A stretch of DNA of 64,000 nucleotides from Acanthosepion esculentum. Lineage: Eukaryota > Mollusca > Cephalopoda > Sepiida > Sepiidae. A model generated the notes under the pieces. It saw nothing but the letters and a program-made list of their open reading frames with translations. It made no database searches and was not told the DNA's origin. Shown here one piece after another: positions 10,318 to 21,625 of the stretch (positions are counted from its first letter, which is position 1; every line of letters begins with the position of its first letter). Location of the stretch: NCBI GenBank assembly GCA_964036315.1, contig OZ038498.1:8333136-8397135 (forward strand). Direction: 5' to 3'. The translations under genes were made by a program, and so were the position numbers.

Positions 10318-10856
10318 TATACTAATGTAATGTGTATGCTAATGTAATGTTACTAATCATGATACTAATGTAATGTGTATACTAATGTAAACTTACTAAT
10401 AATGATACTAATATAATGTGTATACTAATGTAATGTTACTAATATTGATATTAATGCAATGTTTATACTAATGTAATGTTACTAATAATGATACGAGTGA
10501 CATGTGTATACTACTGTGATGTTACTAGTAATGATACTAATGTAGTGTGTATACTAATGTAATGTTACTAATAATGATACTAATATAATGTGTATACTAA
10601 TGTAATGTTACTGATATTGATATTAATGTAATGTTTATACTAATGCAATGTTACTAATAATGATGCTAATGAAATGTGTATACTAATGTAATGTTACTAA
10701 TAATGATACTGATATAATGTGTATACTAATGTAATGATACTAATGTAATGTGTGTACTAATATAATCTTACTAATAATGGTACTAATATAATGTGTATAC
10801 TAGTTTAATCTTACTCATAATGATACCAATATAATGTGTATACAAATGTAATGTCA
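10318..10856 (+). repeat. AT-rich satellite, about 43-bp unit
   Basis: About twelve units built from ATACTAATGTAATG and TTACTAATAATG words, with point variants and some half-units. Confidence 0.9.
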
Positions 10857-11500
10857 GTTACATTTTTCTACTTCATTTTGATGTGCTGCAAATAAAAATT
10901 ACCTCAAAATCTGTTGCGCGTTCAACTCGAAAAAAGATCATTATTGGTACCATGTAATCCAATTCAACCTGCCGCATGGTCGGGCCATTTGTAAACTAAG
11001 CCAGTTAACACATCAGTTTGATCTGGCGGGAATGGTGCCTAAACAAACAGCAGGATTAAACCAAGACCCTCTTAAGGGACGTATGAACCTTTTTGTAAAG
11101 TCAGTAGTTATTTAGAGCAATGAAATAGACTGGGTTTCATAGCAATATGCGCAACCAGTGGGGCGATGACACGACATCGCCTGTCGGCGGGTTTCCTAGA
11201 ATGAATTGAACGGCCAGGTCGGAGTGTTCCCCTGTTTAAAGAAACAGTTATGTATCCATAATCAAGGCGAGACTTCAAGTCAGAATACATCGGGCCTGTG
11301 CTTTGATCTGGTGAGAAATGGTCTCTTCCAAGTTTACTTGCCGAAAACATGCTAGGCATCAATCAATACGTCTCCTGTTTTCAACCTAGATAGGTGGATG
11401 GGATTGATCAGATGCTCAGCTGCATGGGAACAATACAACCACACCCTGTCATGGGACTGATGATGCTGCTGCTGATGATGATGATGAAAAAAGGCTATAT
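10857..11500. other. Unrecognised, less AT-rich segment
   Basis: The segment has balanced composition unlike its neighbours and an 84-codon minus-strand frame (11108-11362) starting MMPSMFSASKLGRDHF. I do not recognise the protein. It ends in a GATGAT-rich tail at 11457-11488, a style seen at RTE-type LINE ends, so an old LINE remnant on the plus strand is possible. Confidence 0.35.
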
Positions 11501-12735
11501 AACTAAACCTGAACTAAAACCTGTTTATATATTTTAAAGTCTATTTCTTATTCTGTTTCCTTCAAACTGAACGAAAACGAATTTAAAAGTCGCCTTTTTT
11601 TTTCAATTCCCTTTTTATCTTCATTTTGTTTTGGCAATTTTTCTTTTAGACGCTTTCTATATTGATAATCTCTCTTTGATTCCCGTCACAAGGAACCGTT
11701 TAAACTGCCTCGGTTGCCAGCCACTTACAAAAAATTACATTTCAATTTGTAACTCAAAATAACTTCTCCTTGGGCCAAACAGCTTTTCGCAAGTTAAGAT
11801 AAATATCATTTTCCCCCCTTCTAAAAAATCATGTTTGGAAAGAAAATGAGAGAAATGTCCTAAAACGGTGAAATATTTTTCTTTGTATGTTAGAGTTGAT
11901 ATGAAAAAATATAGTGCGAATATTCTCCGGGGGTTTGGCAATTTACAGGAAAACGAAATGAACCCTCGTACATTTCAATACATTAGAAGGAGTAATTAGG
12001 AATTGGATTTAACTATTTCGAATTTCGATGTCATTTAAAAGCTTGGAAACCACGTCATTCGTGCGGGTTAAAAGAACTTCTTCAATTAGTATGATCTTAA
12101 TGGAAATTACAGTTTGCATCAGTGGTGGGTCAGGTCTCACAAAACAACGGCTGATCGAAAAGCAGTGACAACTGATCAGTCAGCGGATAAGATTCCAGAG
12201 ATATCATTTGGTACAACGATCACAATACAGAACAGAAACAGAAGAATAAAAAAAATGGTAAAAAAAATTAAGGAATTAGAAAAGGAACAATAATAAATGG
12301 AAGCAATAATAGTAATAATAATTATTATTAAAGAACATCTTGAAATATAAACTCAGGGAATTTCAGCCATGAAGACCACAACAGTCCTTAGGGTAATAGA
12401 TTATTTCGTTCTAGTCAAAAAAGGACGGAAAAAATACGCCAACACAGCTTATTCTATGTTCATGTTCTTTATCGCCGTTAATAAAGTAAGAAGATCCACA
12501 CACTGAGGTATTTACTAATTGCAGATCCCGGATTTTTTTTATGGATTCAGAGTATGTTCCATCATTGCTTTCATTCTAATTCCAGATTTTGATTTCTGTT
12601 TCTTTGAATACTTGATAGACGAGGTTGATTTTGTGTTCAAGATCATTCTTATCCCAACTATGAATACATATATCGTCGACGTGGTCCCGACATCAGTACA
12701 TTGGAAAACGATGTGAAACTCAAGTTTTGTTCGCC

Positions 12736-12736
<1 letters not shown>
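11501..12736. other. Non-coding, nothing recognised
   Basis: AT-rich sequence with a short AAT-rich patch near 12290-12330. No supported gene. Confidence 0.5.

Positions 12737-12777
<41 letters not shown>
12737..12777. repeat. (TA)n microsatellite
   Basis: Pure TA run of about twenty units. Confidence 0.95.
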
Positions 12778-12779
<2 letters not shown>

Positions 12780-13567
12780 CAATATATGCATGTATGTATG
12801 TGGATGTGTATTTATCGATGTCTATGTGCATAGGAAAGGCATGCACATTTAATTGTGTATGTATGTATGTGTTTGGGTTTTTTGGGGTTTTTTTTTATAT
12901 ATATAAAGGGCCGTGGAGATGTCTCCTGTCTCGTCACCTATCTGTGTATGTATATATCTAAATATGTCTGGGTGCTTATGTATTATAATCTGAGTGTGTA
13001 TATTGTTTTACGCGAGAGGGGAACACCCTATTCATACACTTGGAATTAAAATGTATACATTTATGTTGGGAAGACCAGTTGAAATTAGCGTCTGTTCTAA
13101 CGTAATTTCAATGAAAATATAAAATAAATTGAATAGCATATGTATTTTTTCTTTTCTCATCAGTAGTTTTATAATTTTAAACTTAATAGAGATTAAATTT
13201 AGATTTTAAAATGGGTATTTTTTTATTTTAATTTTAATTTCAAATTTTATCATATAATTTAATACGTATTGGTTAGAATAAATTCTATTTTAGTATAAAC
13301 CCCAACTTTAAAGCTTTTAATAGCTATTATAACCTTACTTCGTTATCTAGTTTTTTGAATTCCCGTATACTTGTATTTTGATTGGTCATTCCTGCTTATG
13401 TAACAGCGTTTCCCCTTACGAAGGATCGTTAATTAATTTGAAACTTTTAAAACCCTTTATTCTACATTCAACATCATCACTTGATAAGACACCGGAGGTG
13501 TTGAAACAAAATCGCTATTTTTCTTAGTGATTTTATTACATATTTATGTTATAATTTTTAAATAAAC
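12778..13567. other. Non-coding AT-rich; degenerate hammerhead-like site
   Basis: No gene. At 13481-13509 the plus strand reads TTGATAAG, then a five-pair stem ACACC/GGTGT with loop GGA, then TGAAAC: the hammerhead layout with a mutated first box. Confidence 0.35.

Positions 13568-13652
<85 letters not shown>
13568..13652. repeat. (TA)n(TG)n microsatellite
   Basis: TA run then TG run. Confidence 0.96.
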
Positions 13653-14019
13653 ATTCGCAGAAAGTACTGTTTCGCTCTATCACAGCTCTTCAGTACGACT
13701 AGACAATTAAAACCCAACCGATTTGTTATCAGTCAGTGACTAATGTTCGGATTGTTATTAATACAAACAAAATAAATACCTAAGAAATATATGAAGACAG
13801 GGATTGATGAAATACACAAAAAAAAACGACAAATTACACTTTGGAAATAAAGATGAAAAATTGAAATGCACAATCACAAAACAGCAGCAAATTGGCACAG
13901 AAACAAGATAAAAGTAGACATGACCTGGTGAGAAAATGAAACCAAAGGAGATGACAAATTCAGCTGAATTTTGAGCATACATACCAATGATTTATGTGCA
14001 AAATATGTTTTTTTCCAAA
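13653..14019. other. Non-coding, nothing recognised
   Basis: No supported feature. Confidence 0.5.
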
Positions 14020-15236
14020 AGAAAAAAAACTCAATCTATTGGTAGCCATAAGCAAAAGAATGAGAACGTGTCAGAGACGAGATAATTCCGGCAAACATCA
14101 AAGTGAATGTGAAAGAAAACAACAACACATAAAATTCTCTGGGTGTTTGAGCTTCAAACTGACCCCCCAAATCTTGATGTGGTAGCCATAAGCAAATGAA
14201 AGGAAACGTATTAGACATGGGATATCGCTGTTCCGGTTAGCCTCAAAGTGGATGTGAAACAAAAAGAAAAGAACACATAATGATTCGCCTAGAATTTGAG
14301 CTTCAAACCGATTCCCCAATCGGGTTGTGGTAGCCGTAAGCAAACGAATTAGAACGTGTCAAAGAGGAGATACATCTGTTCTGGTAAACGTCAAAGTGAA
14401 TGTGAAAGAAAACAAAAAACTCTCTGGGAGTTTGAGCTTCAAACCGATTCCCCAATCTTGATGCGGTAGCCGTAAGCTTAAGAATGAAAACGTGTCAGAG
14501 AGGAGATATCTCTGTTCCGGTAAACCTCAAAGTGGATATGAAAGGAAAGAAAACACATAAAAGCCTCTCGGAGTTTAAGCTTCAAACGGATCCCCCAATC
14601 TTGATGTGGTACCCGTAAGCAAAAGAATGAAAACATATCAGAAATGAGATATCGCTGTTCCTGTAAACATCAAAGGGGATGTGAAAGAAAACAAAAAACA
14701 TAGAATTCGATTGGAGTTTCAGGTTCAAACGGATCCACCAATCTTGATGTGGTAGCCGTAAGCCAAAGATTCAGAAAGTATGAGAGACCAGTTATCGCTC
14801 TTCCTGTAAACCTCAAAGTGGATGAGAAAGAAAACAAAACCCATAATATTGTCCGGGAGTTTCAGGTTCAAACGGATCCCCCAATTTTGATGTGGTAGCC
14901 GTAAGCAAAGGAATGAAAACGTATCAGATGGTATACATCGCTGTTGCGGTTAACCTCAAAGTGGATGTGAAAGAAAGCAAATCACTTACAATTCTTTGGG
15001 AGTTTGCGCTTCAAACGGCTTGATGTGGTAGCCGTAAGCAAGAGAATGAAAACTTACCAGAGAGTATATATCGCTGTTCCGGTAAACCTCAAAGTGGATG
15101 TGAAAGAAAACAAAACACTTACAATTCTTTGGGAGTTTGAGCTTCAAACAGATTCCCCAATCTTGATGTGGTAGCCGTAAGCAAAAGGATTAGAACGTGT
15201 CAGAGAGGAGATATCGCTGTTACGGTAAACGATAGA
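14020..15236 (+). repeat. Minisatellite, about 142-bp unit, nine copies
   Basis: The word GGTAGCC(G/A)TAAGC starts near 14041, 14181, 14329, 14465, 14608, 14751, 14893, 15027 and 15170, giving periods of 134-148. Each unit also holds GATATCGCTGTTCCGGTAAA, CCTCAAAGTGGATGTGAAAG and GTTTGAGCTTCAAAC. Units differ at many positions, so the array is not recently homogenised. Open frames within it are short. Confidence 0.95.
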
Positions 15237-16068
15237 TGACGGTAGTGTCAATCGTTATTGTTGTACCGGGAATAGTTCCAAAGAAGTTCGTTCGAAAATA
15301 GGCTAGTGGAATTGGAAGTGTGACAGTATTATATGTAACATAACAGATTTCAGAAATGTATTTGCTGTCACTGACACTCTTCACTGTCATCCACCAGTGA
15401 CCTCTTAATATAGAAGTTTGAAAACTTTATGGCATCAAGATCGATTTTCTCTCTAGGTGACGCATTCTTGGTGGACACAGAAATAAGCTGGCAATTTCAA
15501 GCGAGAATAAGATCCTAATCTGATGAGATGAATTTCTCTTCAAAGGGCCGGTTTTTCATCTGTGAAAAACATGAAGCGAAACATCTACTTAAATACTGGC
15601 AGTTATTAGAAATTAACTATATTGGAAATTCTACGGTTGAATACTTATGCGCGCTCTGTAGATGTATGCAGTGCATGTGTGCCTCTGTGTATTTCTGTGT
15701 GTCTATGTGACTGAATTAATGTTACTTACTGAATCTTATTATATAGATATCTTTATTAGGCTTAGCTTAATACAGTGGGAGAGGCACACAGGTAAGATCG
15801 AATTTATTACAATGACAATGTCATACGCGTGACTATTCTGTTGCATTTGTTCCACGGTAGTTGATTGTTATCTATTAATCTTATCTGAGACCAAGGCAAG
15901 TAGGAATTACACGGTAAAGATTAAGCTCGTCTCATGAGCTTTGATCTGCAAGAACTACGCTTAACAATTTCTCTATGGAGCTTTCTAAGAGTAATATATT
16001 GATTCTTCAAAACAGATCCCCGATACCAATTCCGTTCCTCTGTAGACTGTAATCATGTAAGGGTAATG

Positions 16069-16069
<1 letters not shown>
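15237..16069. other. Non-coding, nothing recognised
   Basis: No supported gene or repeat. Confidence 0.5.
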
Positions 16070-16138
<69 letters not shown>

Positions 16139-16686
16139 GTATATATATATATATATATACGTATATATATATACGTATATATATATATATACGTATATAT
16201 ATACGTATATATATATACGTATATATGTATATATATACGTATATATATATATATATATATACGTATATATGTATATATATATACGTATATATATATACGT
16301 ATATATGTATATATATACGTATATATATATACGTATATATATATAAATATATATATATACGTATATATATACGTATATATATATGTATATATAAATATAT
16401 ACACGTATGTATATATATATATATATACGTATATATATATACGTATATATATATATATATACGTATATATATATACGTATATATATACGTATATATACAT
16501 ATATATATATATATACGTATATATATATATACGTATATATATATACGTATATATATACTTATATATATACGTATATATATATATACGTATATATATATAT
16601 ACGTATATATATATACGTATATATATATACGTATATATATATATGTATATATATATATACACGTATATATATATATATATATATAC

Positions 16687-16754
<68 letters not shown>

Positions 16755-16796
16755 GTATATATATATATATATATACGTATATATATATATACATAC
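16070..16796. repeat. Long (TA)n array with regular ACGTATAT steps
   Basis: About 725 bases of TA dinucleotides broken every 10-30 bases by TACGTA, with rare TATGTA and TAAATA. Long Y/I open frames on both strands are artefacts. Confidence 0.97.
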
Positions 16797-16930
16797 ATTT
16801 CATTAAAAACGACTGACAAGGTGCTTTTATTTAGTTTTTTATAAAAATTGTATAAAAAACTCAATAAAAGCACCTTTTCAGTCGTTTTTAATGAAATGTG
16901 CTTGAAAGAAGGATTGCTGCCTAAATACAC
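16797..16930. repeat. Foldback repeat
   Basis: Arms of about 45 bases (16797-16840 and 16862-16902, near-perfect reverse complements beginning CATTTCATTAAAAACGACTG) around a short centre. Its right flank GGATTGCTGCCTAAATAC also occurs at 3627. Confidence 0.85.
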
Positions 16931-16936
16931 AAATAT

Positions 16937-16977
16937 AAACATACGTATATATATATACATACGTATATATATATATA

Positions 16978-17015
<38 letters not shown>
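16937..17015. repeat. (TA)n with ACGTATAT steps
   Basis: Same style as 16070-16796, on the other side of the foldback. Confidence 0.93.
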
Positions 17016-17209
17016 AAGATAAGATGAGAACGAATAGAGTAACATTTAATTTAAAAGTGTGCTCAATACAAAGTAGAGTAATAATATTCTTTATTTTAAT
17101 ATATTACTTGGAAAACATGTCAAAATCTTTATAAAAGTGCAGTCGTGTTTCGATGCACATCAATTGTGTAACGATTTTAACATGTTTTTGATGCAATATC
17201 CTAAAAGAA

Positions 17210-17212
<3 letters not shown>

Positions 17213-17273
<61 letters not shown>
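17213..17273. repeat. (TA)n microsatellite
   Basis: Pure TA run immediately before the mariner end, as expected for an element that inserts at TA. Confidence 0.95.
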
Positions 17274-17275
<2 letters not shown>

Positions 17276-18300
17276 AGGTAACCAAAAAAGTTCTGTCCGT
17301 TTTTTTATTAGTCATTGAATGAAGTTAAATATATACGAAATGCGTTTAGCAATTGTTTTCAAATTAGGACAGGCGGAAGTAGGAACATCAGACGTTATAA
17401 AAACACGCGCACCCGGTCATCAGTTATAAGCCGGACAGCTGTGAGAAGTATGGAAGTGTCTAGATATCTCGTTCGGGACTGTTTGCTTTACGACTTCAAA
17501 GTGGGCTTATCAGCAGCTGCATAAAGTCGCCGCATATGTCAAGCGTTTGGGGATGGTGCTGTAGATGAACGCACTGCAAGGCGTTGATTTCGAAAATTCA
17601 AGTCGTGAGATTTGTCTCTCCATGATGAGCCTCGCAGTGGACGACCACAGGTCTTGAATGACGGAGTCCTGAAGGCGGCCATTGAAGAGGACAGTAGTCT
17701 AACGTGTGGTGAACTTGCAAGACAATTCAACGTTTCCGATGAAACAGTTAGACCTCACCTGCACCGCCTAGGTAAGACGTACAAACTGAGCAAGTGGGTT
17801 CCGAAAACGCTGTTGGAATTCCACAAGGGACAACGAGTGGCAGCCTGCGTATCGCTGCTTTCTCGCCACCGTACCGCATCCTTATTCAATCGAGTGCTTA
17901 CCAGTGATGAAAAGTGGTTTCTGTACGAAACTCCCAAGCATTCCAGATATGGGTTGTCTCCTCAGGATTCTGTCCCTCACATCGTAAGACCGCCTATTCA
18001 CCCACGCAAGATTATGCTTTGTGTCTGGTGGACAGGTCGTCAAGTGGTTCATTATGAACTGCTACCAACGGGCCAAACGGTCACTGGAGACCTATACTCG
18101 CAGCAATTGAAACGTATGCAACAGGCATTGCGCCAGTAGGAGCCAGCACTGGTGAATCGACAAGGTGTGGTTTTCCTCCATGACAACGCCAGGCCGCATG
18201 TCGCACGAGTGGTCAGAGATACCATACAGCAACTTGGGTGGGAGACTTTGTGCCATCCACCTTATTCACCTGACCTTGCGCCATCTGATTACCACCTCGT
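17274..18300 (+). mobile_element. mariner element, 3'-truncated
   Basis: The left end ACAAGGTAACCAAAAAAGTT follows a TA run. A transposase pseudogene starts 175 bases in. Similarity to mariner stops near 18298, before the normal C-terminus and right inverted repeat, and non-mariner sequence follows. Confidence 0.85.
17450..18298 (+). pseudogene. mariner transposase pseudogene
   Basis: One reading frame runs from the ATG at 17450 to 18298 with only nonsense changes: TAA at 17522, two TGA codons around 17585-17610, and TAG at 18137; no frameshift is needed. Order: helix-turn-helix N-terminus, LHDEPRSGRP linker (about 17615), second helix-turn-helix (LTCGELARQFNVSDETV), LTSDEKWFLYE with the first catalytic Asp (near 17904), HDNARPH with the second Asp (near 18180), and YSPDLAPSDYHL (18262-18297) with the third Asp of the DD34D triad. 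About 280 of the usual 345 residues are represented. Copies DNA by cut-and-paste in the family; this copy is dead. Confidence 0.93.
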
Positions 18301-18429
18301 CCACTGGATAATCATCTTGGTTAACCAATTAAATGTCAGATCTGCGCTAAGTAGAAAAATAAGCTCAGAGGGTGAAGGTGGGGTACTTATTTTTCCATGC
18401 CATGATAAACCAAAACATAGACTTGTCTC

Positions 18430-18581
18430 TTGTATCATAGACAATTGTGGAACATGATTTTATTATAATCTCTTATAATAAAACTATAATAATATATTGC
18501 TCTACTTTGCATTGAGCACTTTTTAAAAGTAAATTCTACGAACAGTGGAATTTTACTCCATCTGATCTTTCTCTCATTTTG

Positions 18582-18654
<73 letters not shown>

Positions 18655-18725
18655 TTATTTAAAATATGTTTTGATCGCAGCACACATTCTGAAGAACTCT
18701 GCATTGTAAAATCTGATTGTTCTTT

Positions 18726-18740
<15 letters not shown>
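18430..18740. repeat. Dispersed repeat F6 with internal (TA)n
   Basis: The segment at 18478-18530 (CTCTACTTTGCATTGAGCAC) is an inverted match to 17041-17085 and relates to 58380-58420. The segment 18652-18725 (TTTAAAATATGTTTTGATCG through TGTTCTTTCTTT) resembles 58138-58170 and 58605-58640. A TA run occupies 18583-18651. Confidence 0.5.
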
Positions 18741-18776
<36 letters not shown>

Positions 18777-18831
18777 TATATACATATATACATATATATA
18801 TACATATATACATATATATATACATATATAC

Positions 18832-18863
<32 letters not shown>
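18729..18863. repeat. (TA)n with ACATATAT steps
   Basis: TA run, then a regular 20-base rhythm of TACATATATA. Confidence 0.95.
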
Positions 18864-19984
18864 TAATTTTACATGTTAATTAATTAAGCAATTAAAAGTT
18901 TCTCTAATTCAATAATATTTTAGTTTTATTGCGTTTTTTACTTTTCGCTCCAGATCAGATTTTCGGTAAGATTGTGTCCGATTTTGGAAACAAAATTCGG
19001 TGATTTAAATTCTTCAAAGAATTTTGCCTTTAATTAATATAGTCACAATAAAATTATCCTGTTGAATTTCGCTTTTTCATAAAATTAGGTAAGGGACTGA
19101 AACAAATGTAAAAACAAATTACCAATATTTTGTCATAAAATAATTTTAAAATAATTGCAATTAATATATAAATAAATCCTGAAAATTTCATTAAATTGTG
19201 ACGATTATTTGATTTTTGCAAGAATTTCCAAATTAATATGTCTGTCATCGCAAAACGAGGCTAAAATTTGATATGCTAAAAGTTAGTTCAACCACTGATG
19301 CAAGAAAAAACAAATTTTTAATCAAAATTTCGAATGTTCTAAAAAGAAGTAAAAAAAAATTAATTACATGTTCAAAAAATCCTTTGATCCTTTTTCTTAA
19401 TAGTAACATAACAATTTTCACGCTAAAACAATGTTTTCATTACGCTTGAAGTAAGTTTTAATCAGGGTATGCTGATTTCTTGCGTTTTCGTGGAGGTACC
19501 TTGAAGCTAATCTCAATTGGCCACAAGAAGGTCTCTTATCCTTAGAATCAGAAAGAAATAGTTGAAAATTCTGGGACGCTTAGTGACGAAGAAGTCATGG
19601 AAAATTTGATGCACACAAGAAATATGAACGCAGGAGTGTCAGAGTGAAACAGCGAGTAACCTACCGAGTTAGTTTGTGTAAATAAATGGAGGATCAGGGA
19701 TGGGTAGGGATAATAAAAAACATTGCTACAAATGATAGGAAGTTGTATAGAGACATGGTCGCCCACTGTTTATCCTTACTCTGGCAGTTTATCTGAATGT
19801 GATGTTGATGAATATCGTGAAAGCATTGATTGTCTTGGAAGAGCTTACTAAAATTTTATGCGATATGAGGTCAAGCAAAAATATTTCAATTATATATCTT
19901 CAAATCTTCAATGCGAGGTTTCAGTCTTTATAGATTTGAAAATACATCTCCGCGTCCTTGTGGATGATGAATAGTTTCGCACCC
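18864..19984. other. Non-coding, nothing recognised
   Basis: AT-rich, no recognisable feature. Confidence 0.5.
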
Positions 19985-20275
19985 TACAAGCCCTTTCTAC
20001 ACAGAGCGAACGTAACAAGCCTCGAGCTGCTCTATCGCTAGTTCCATAAAATAGTGTTCAGATGAACTACTCCCCTTAGACGCACATTTTGCGCAAACCG
20101 AGGTCTTTCTCTTTGGATTCAATTGGTGACATGTAAGTTCCACTCGAGCGGCGTCTTCTCACGAACGGCTGCTTTATGGAATCGTCTCCCAAGCGGATAC
20201 CTTCCTGATCACTACAATCTTAGCCTATTCAAGTCCATGGTTAACCGTTATCTTTCCCACATGTCCCCATAAACT
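19985..20275 (+). mobile_element. LINE ORF2 C-terminal fragment
   Basis: The frame at 20167-20272 reads TAALWNRLPSGYLPDHYN then LFKSMVNRYLSHMSP and a stop: the conserved LWNxLP...YN..FK..VNR end of Jockey/CR1-type ORF2. Upstream frames (HRANVTSLELLYR) fit the preceding segment after a frameshift. A different subfamily from the 7290-type LINE. Confidence 0.75.
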
Positions 20276-20570
20276 GTCTCAAACATTCTACCCGAGTAGC
20301 TCTTCGTCCTTATACATGGTGGGAAAAAAAATGTGTATCTAATATTTTTCTTATTTTAATTTTTATTATCTCTGCAATTTCTACTTGTAATTCATTTTCT
20401 TCAGCTGGAGGAAACTCCCAACAAAGAAACGCCGGCATGGACACCTTTCCTCCTATCTCAGTTTCGGTAAGAGAGAGAAGGGTGTGGCTAGCTGGTTACT
20501 CCTGGAGAAGTAAGTCAGAACTTGTGGGTGACACTCTCCTATGTGACCCGTTAACGCGGCAAAAGATACA

Positions 20571-20668
20571 GGGCTGTTTGATAAAAGTGACTCTCCTGTT
20601 TTGTTTTTTTTTACTAAATGTTCTCTTCTCCAATGAAACGAAAGTTGAGCTAAATTCAAAGGATAAGA
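20571..20668 (+). mobile_element. Tc1-type element, 5' end fragment
   Basis: Contains the terminal repeat (GATAAAAGTGACTC) and the first codons of the catalytic domain, then switches to the flank described next. Confidence 0.75.
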
Positions 20669-20905
20669 AGCGTAAACATTACCTTGCTTATGCTATTATT
20701 TAGTTTAAAATTTCTTTAACCAGTAAATTTTAACACTGAGACACGTCTTGTTCGTAACCTGCATGTATCGTGAAATGGCCATAATGTTTGAAGGAAACTG
20801 TTACAACCTCCTCCCCACTGCTCTCGTCTAAATCATGTGGGTTGACCATTTTCTGAAAGACACAACGACCAGGTCAACAATCAGGTTTATCCCATGGAAA
20901 CAAAT
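20669..20905. repeat. Flank shared with the second Tc1 copy
   Basis: About 235 bases nearly identical to 44140-44370, immediately upstream of both Tc1 copies. No protein recognised. Confidence 0.85.
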
Positions 20906-21498
20906 AGAGTGCTGTTCGATAAAAGTGACTCTCTGATTTTTTTTACTAAATGTTCTCTTCTCTGATGAAACGAAAGTTGAGCTAAATTCAAAGGATAAGC
21001 GATCTAAAATCCGAAGAAGAAGCTGGGAAAGCTCTTTGAATTTAGCAGTAAGTACTGTCAAGCATCCGTTCAGTATAATGTTCTGGGGATGCTTTTCTTT
21101 TCATGGAACTGGTTTCTTAAAACCTATTGAAAAGACCCTCAGGAGCGAGCAGTACAAGAGAATTTTAGAGTCTTGTCTGCTCCCTTCTGCTGAAAGGGTG
21201 CAAATCGACCCCACCAAACTCATTTTTATGCAGGATAATGCTCCCTGTCGCAAATCAAAATTGACGAAGGAATACTTTGATGAGAAGCAGGTGAGTGTTA
21301 TGACATGGCCGCCCCAATCTCCTGACCTCAACCCCATAGAAAACTCATGGAGCATTATAAAGTACTTCTTTACTAGGTGGTCGGGAAGGGGTCTTTGTAT
21401 TAGTAAGATTAAAAATTAGTTTGACCCCAAAAACAATAGGCGAAAAAAATTTTAAGTAAAAAAAAATCAGGTGAGTCACTTTTATGGAACAGCACTGT
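20906..21498 (+). mobile_element. Tc1-like element, internally deleted, copy 1
   Basis: Terminal repeats of about 30 bases (GTGCTGTTCGATAAAAGTGA at 20911; its inverse ends near 21498). The transposase catalytic domain reads VLFSDETKVEL, IMFWGCFSFHGTG, MQDNAPC and WPPQSPDLNPIEN, i.e. the DD34E triad with all three acidic residues present. The N-terminal DNA-binding domains are absent. After SIIKY (21367) about 370 bases present in copy 2 are missing. It is inserted at the end of an RTE-type LINE fragment. Confidence 0.88.
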
Positions 21499-21625
21499 AT
21501 GTTGGAAGACCTCATTACACCTACATTGACCACCTTGTAGATGGCTCTGGATGCCATCTGGATGGACCTGCTGACAGCGATGTCTAACAGAGATGGCTGG
21601 AAGAAACGAGTCAGGAGATGATGAT
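21499..21625 (+). pseudogene. RTE-like LINE C-terminal fragment
   Basis: Reads HYTYIDHLVD then, after a frameshift, LLTAMSNRDGWKKRVRR followed by TGATGATGA, a C-terminus and tail style typical of RTE-type LINEs. It begins right at the Tc1 right end. Confidence 0.65.

Noticed and set aside
11108..11362. 84-codon frame as a host exon
   Set aside because: No recognised domain, no clear splice sites, and a GATGAT tail downstream suggests an old LINE.
15985..16806. Open frames of about 250-270 codons of alternating Y and I on both strands
   Set aside because: They are translations of (TA)n with ACGTAT steps; no stops because TATATA has none in these frames. Same for 23076-24124, 2479-2990 and 448-669.
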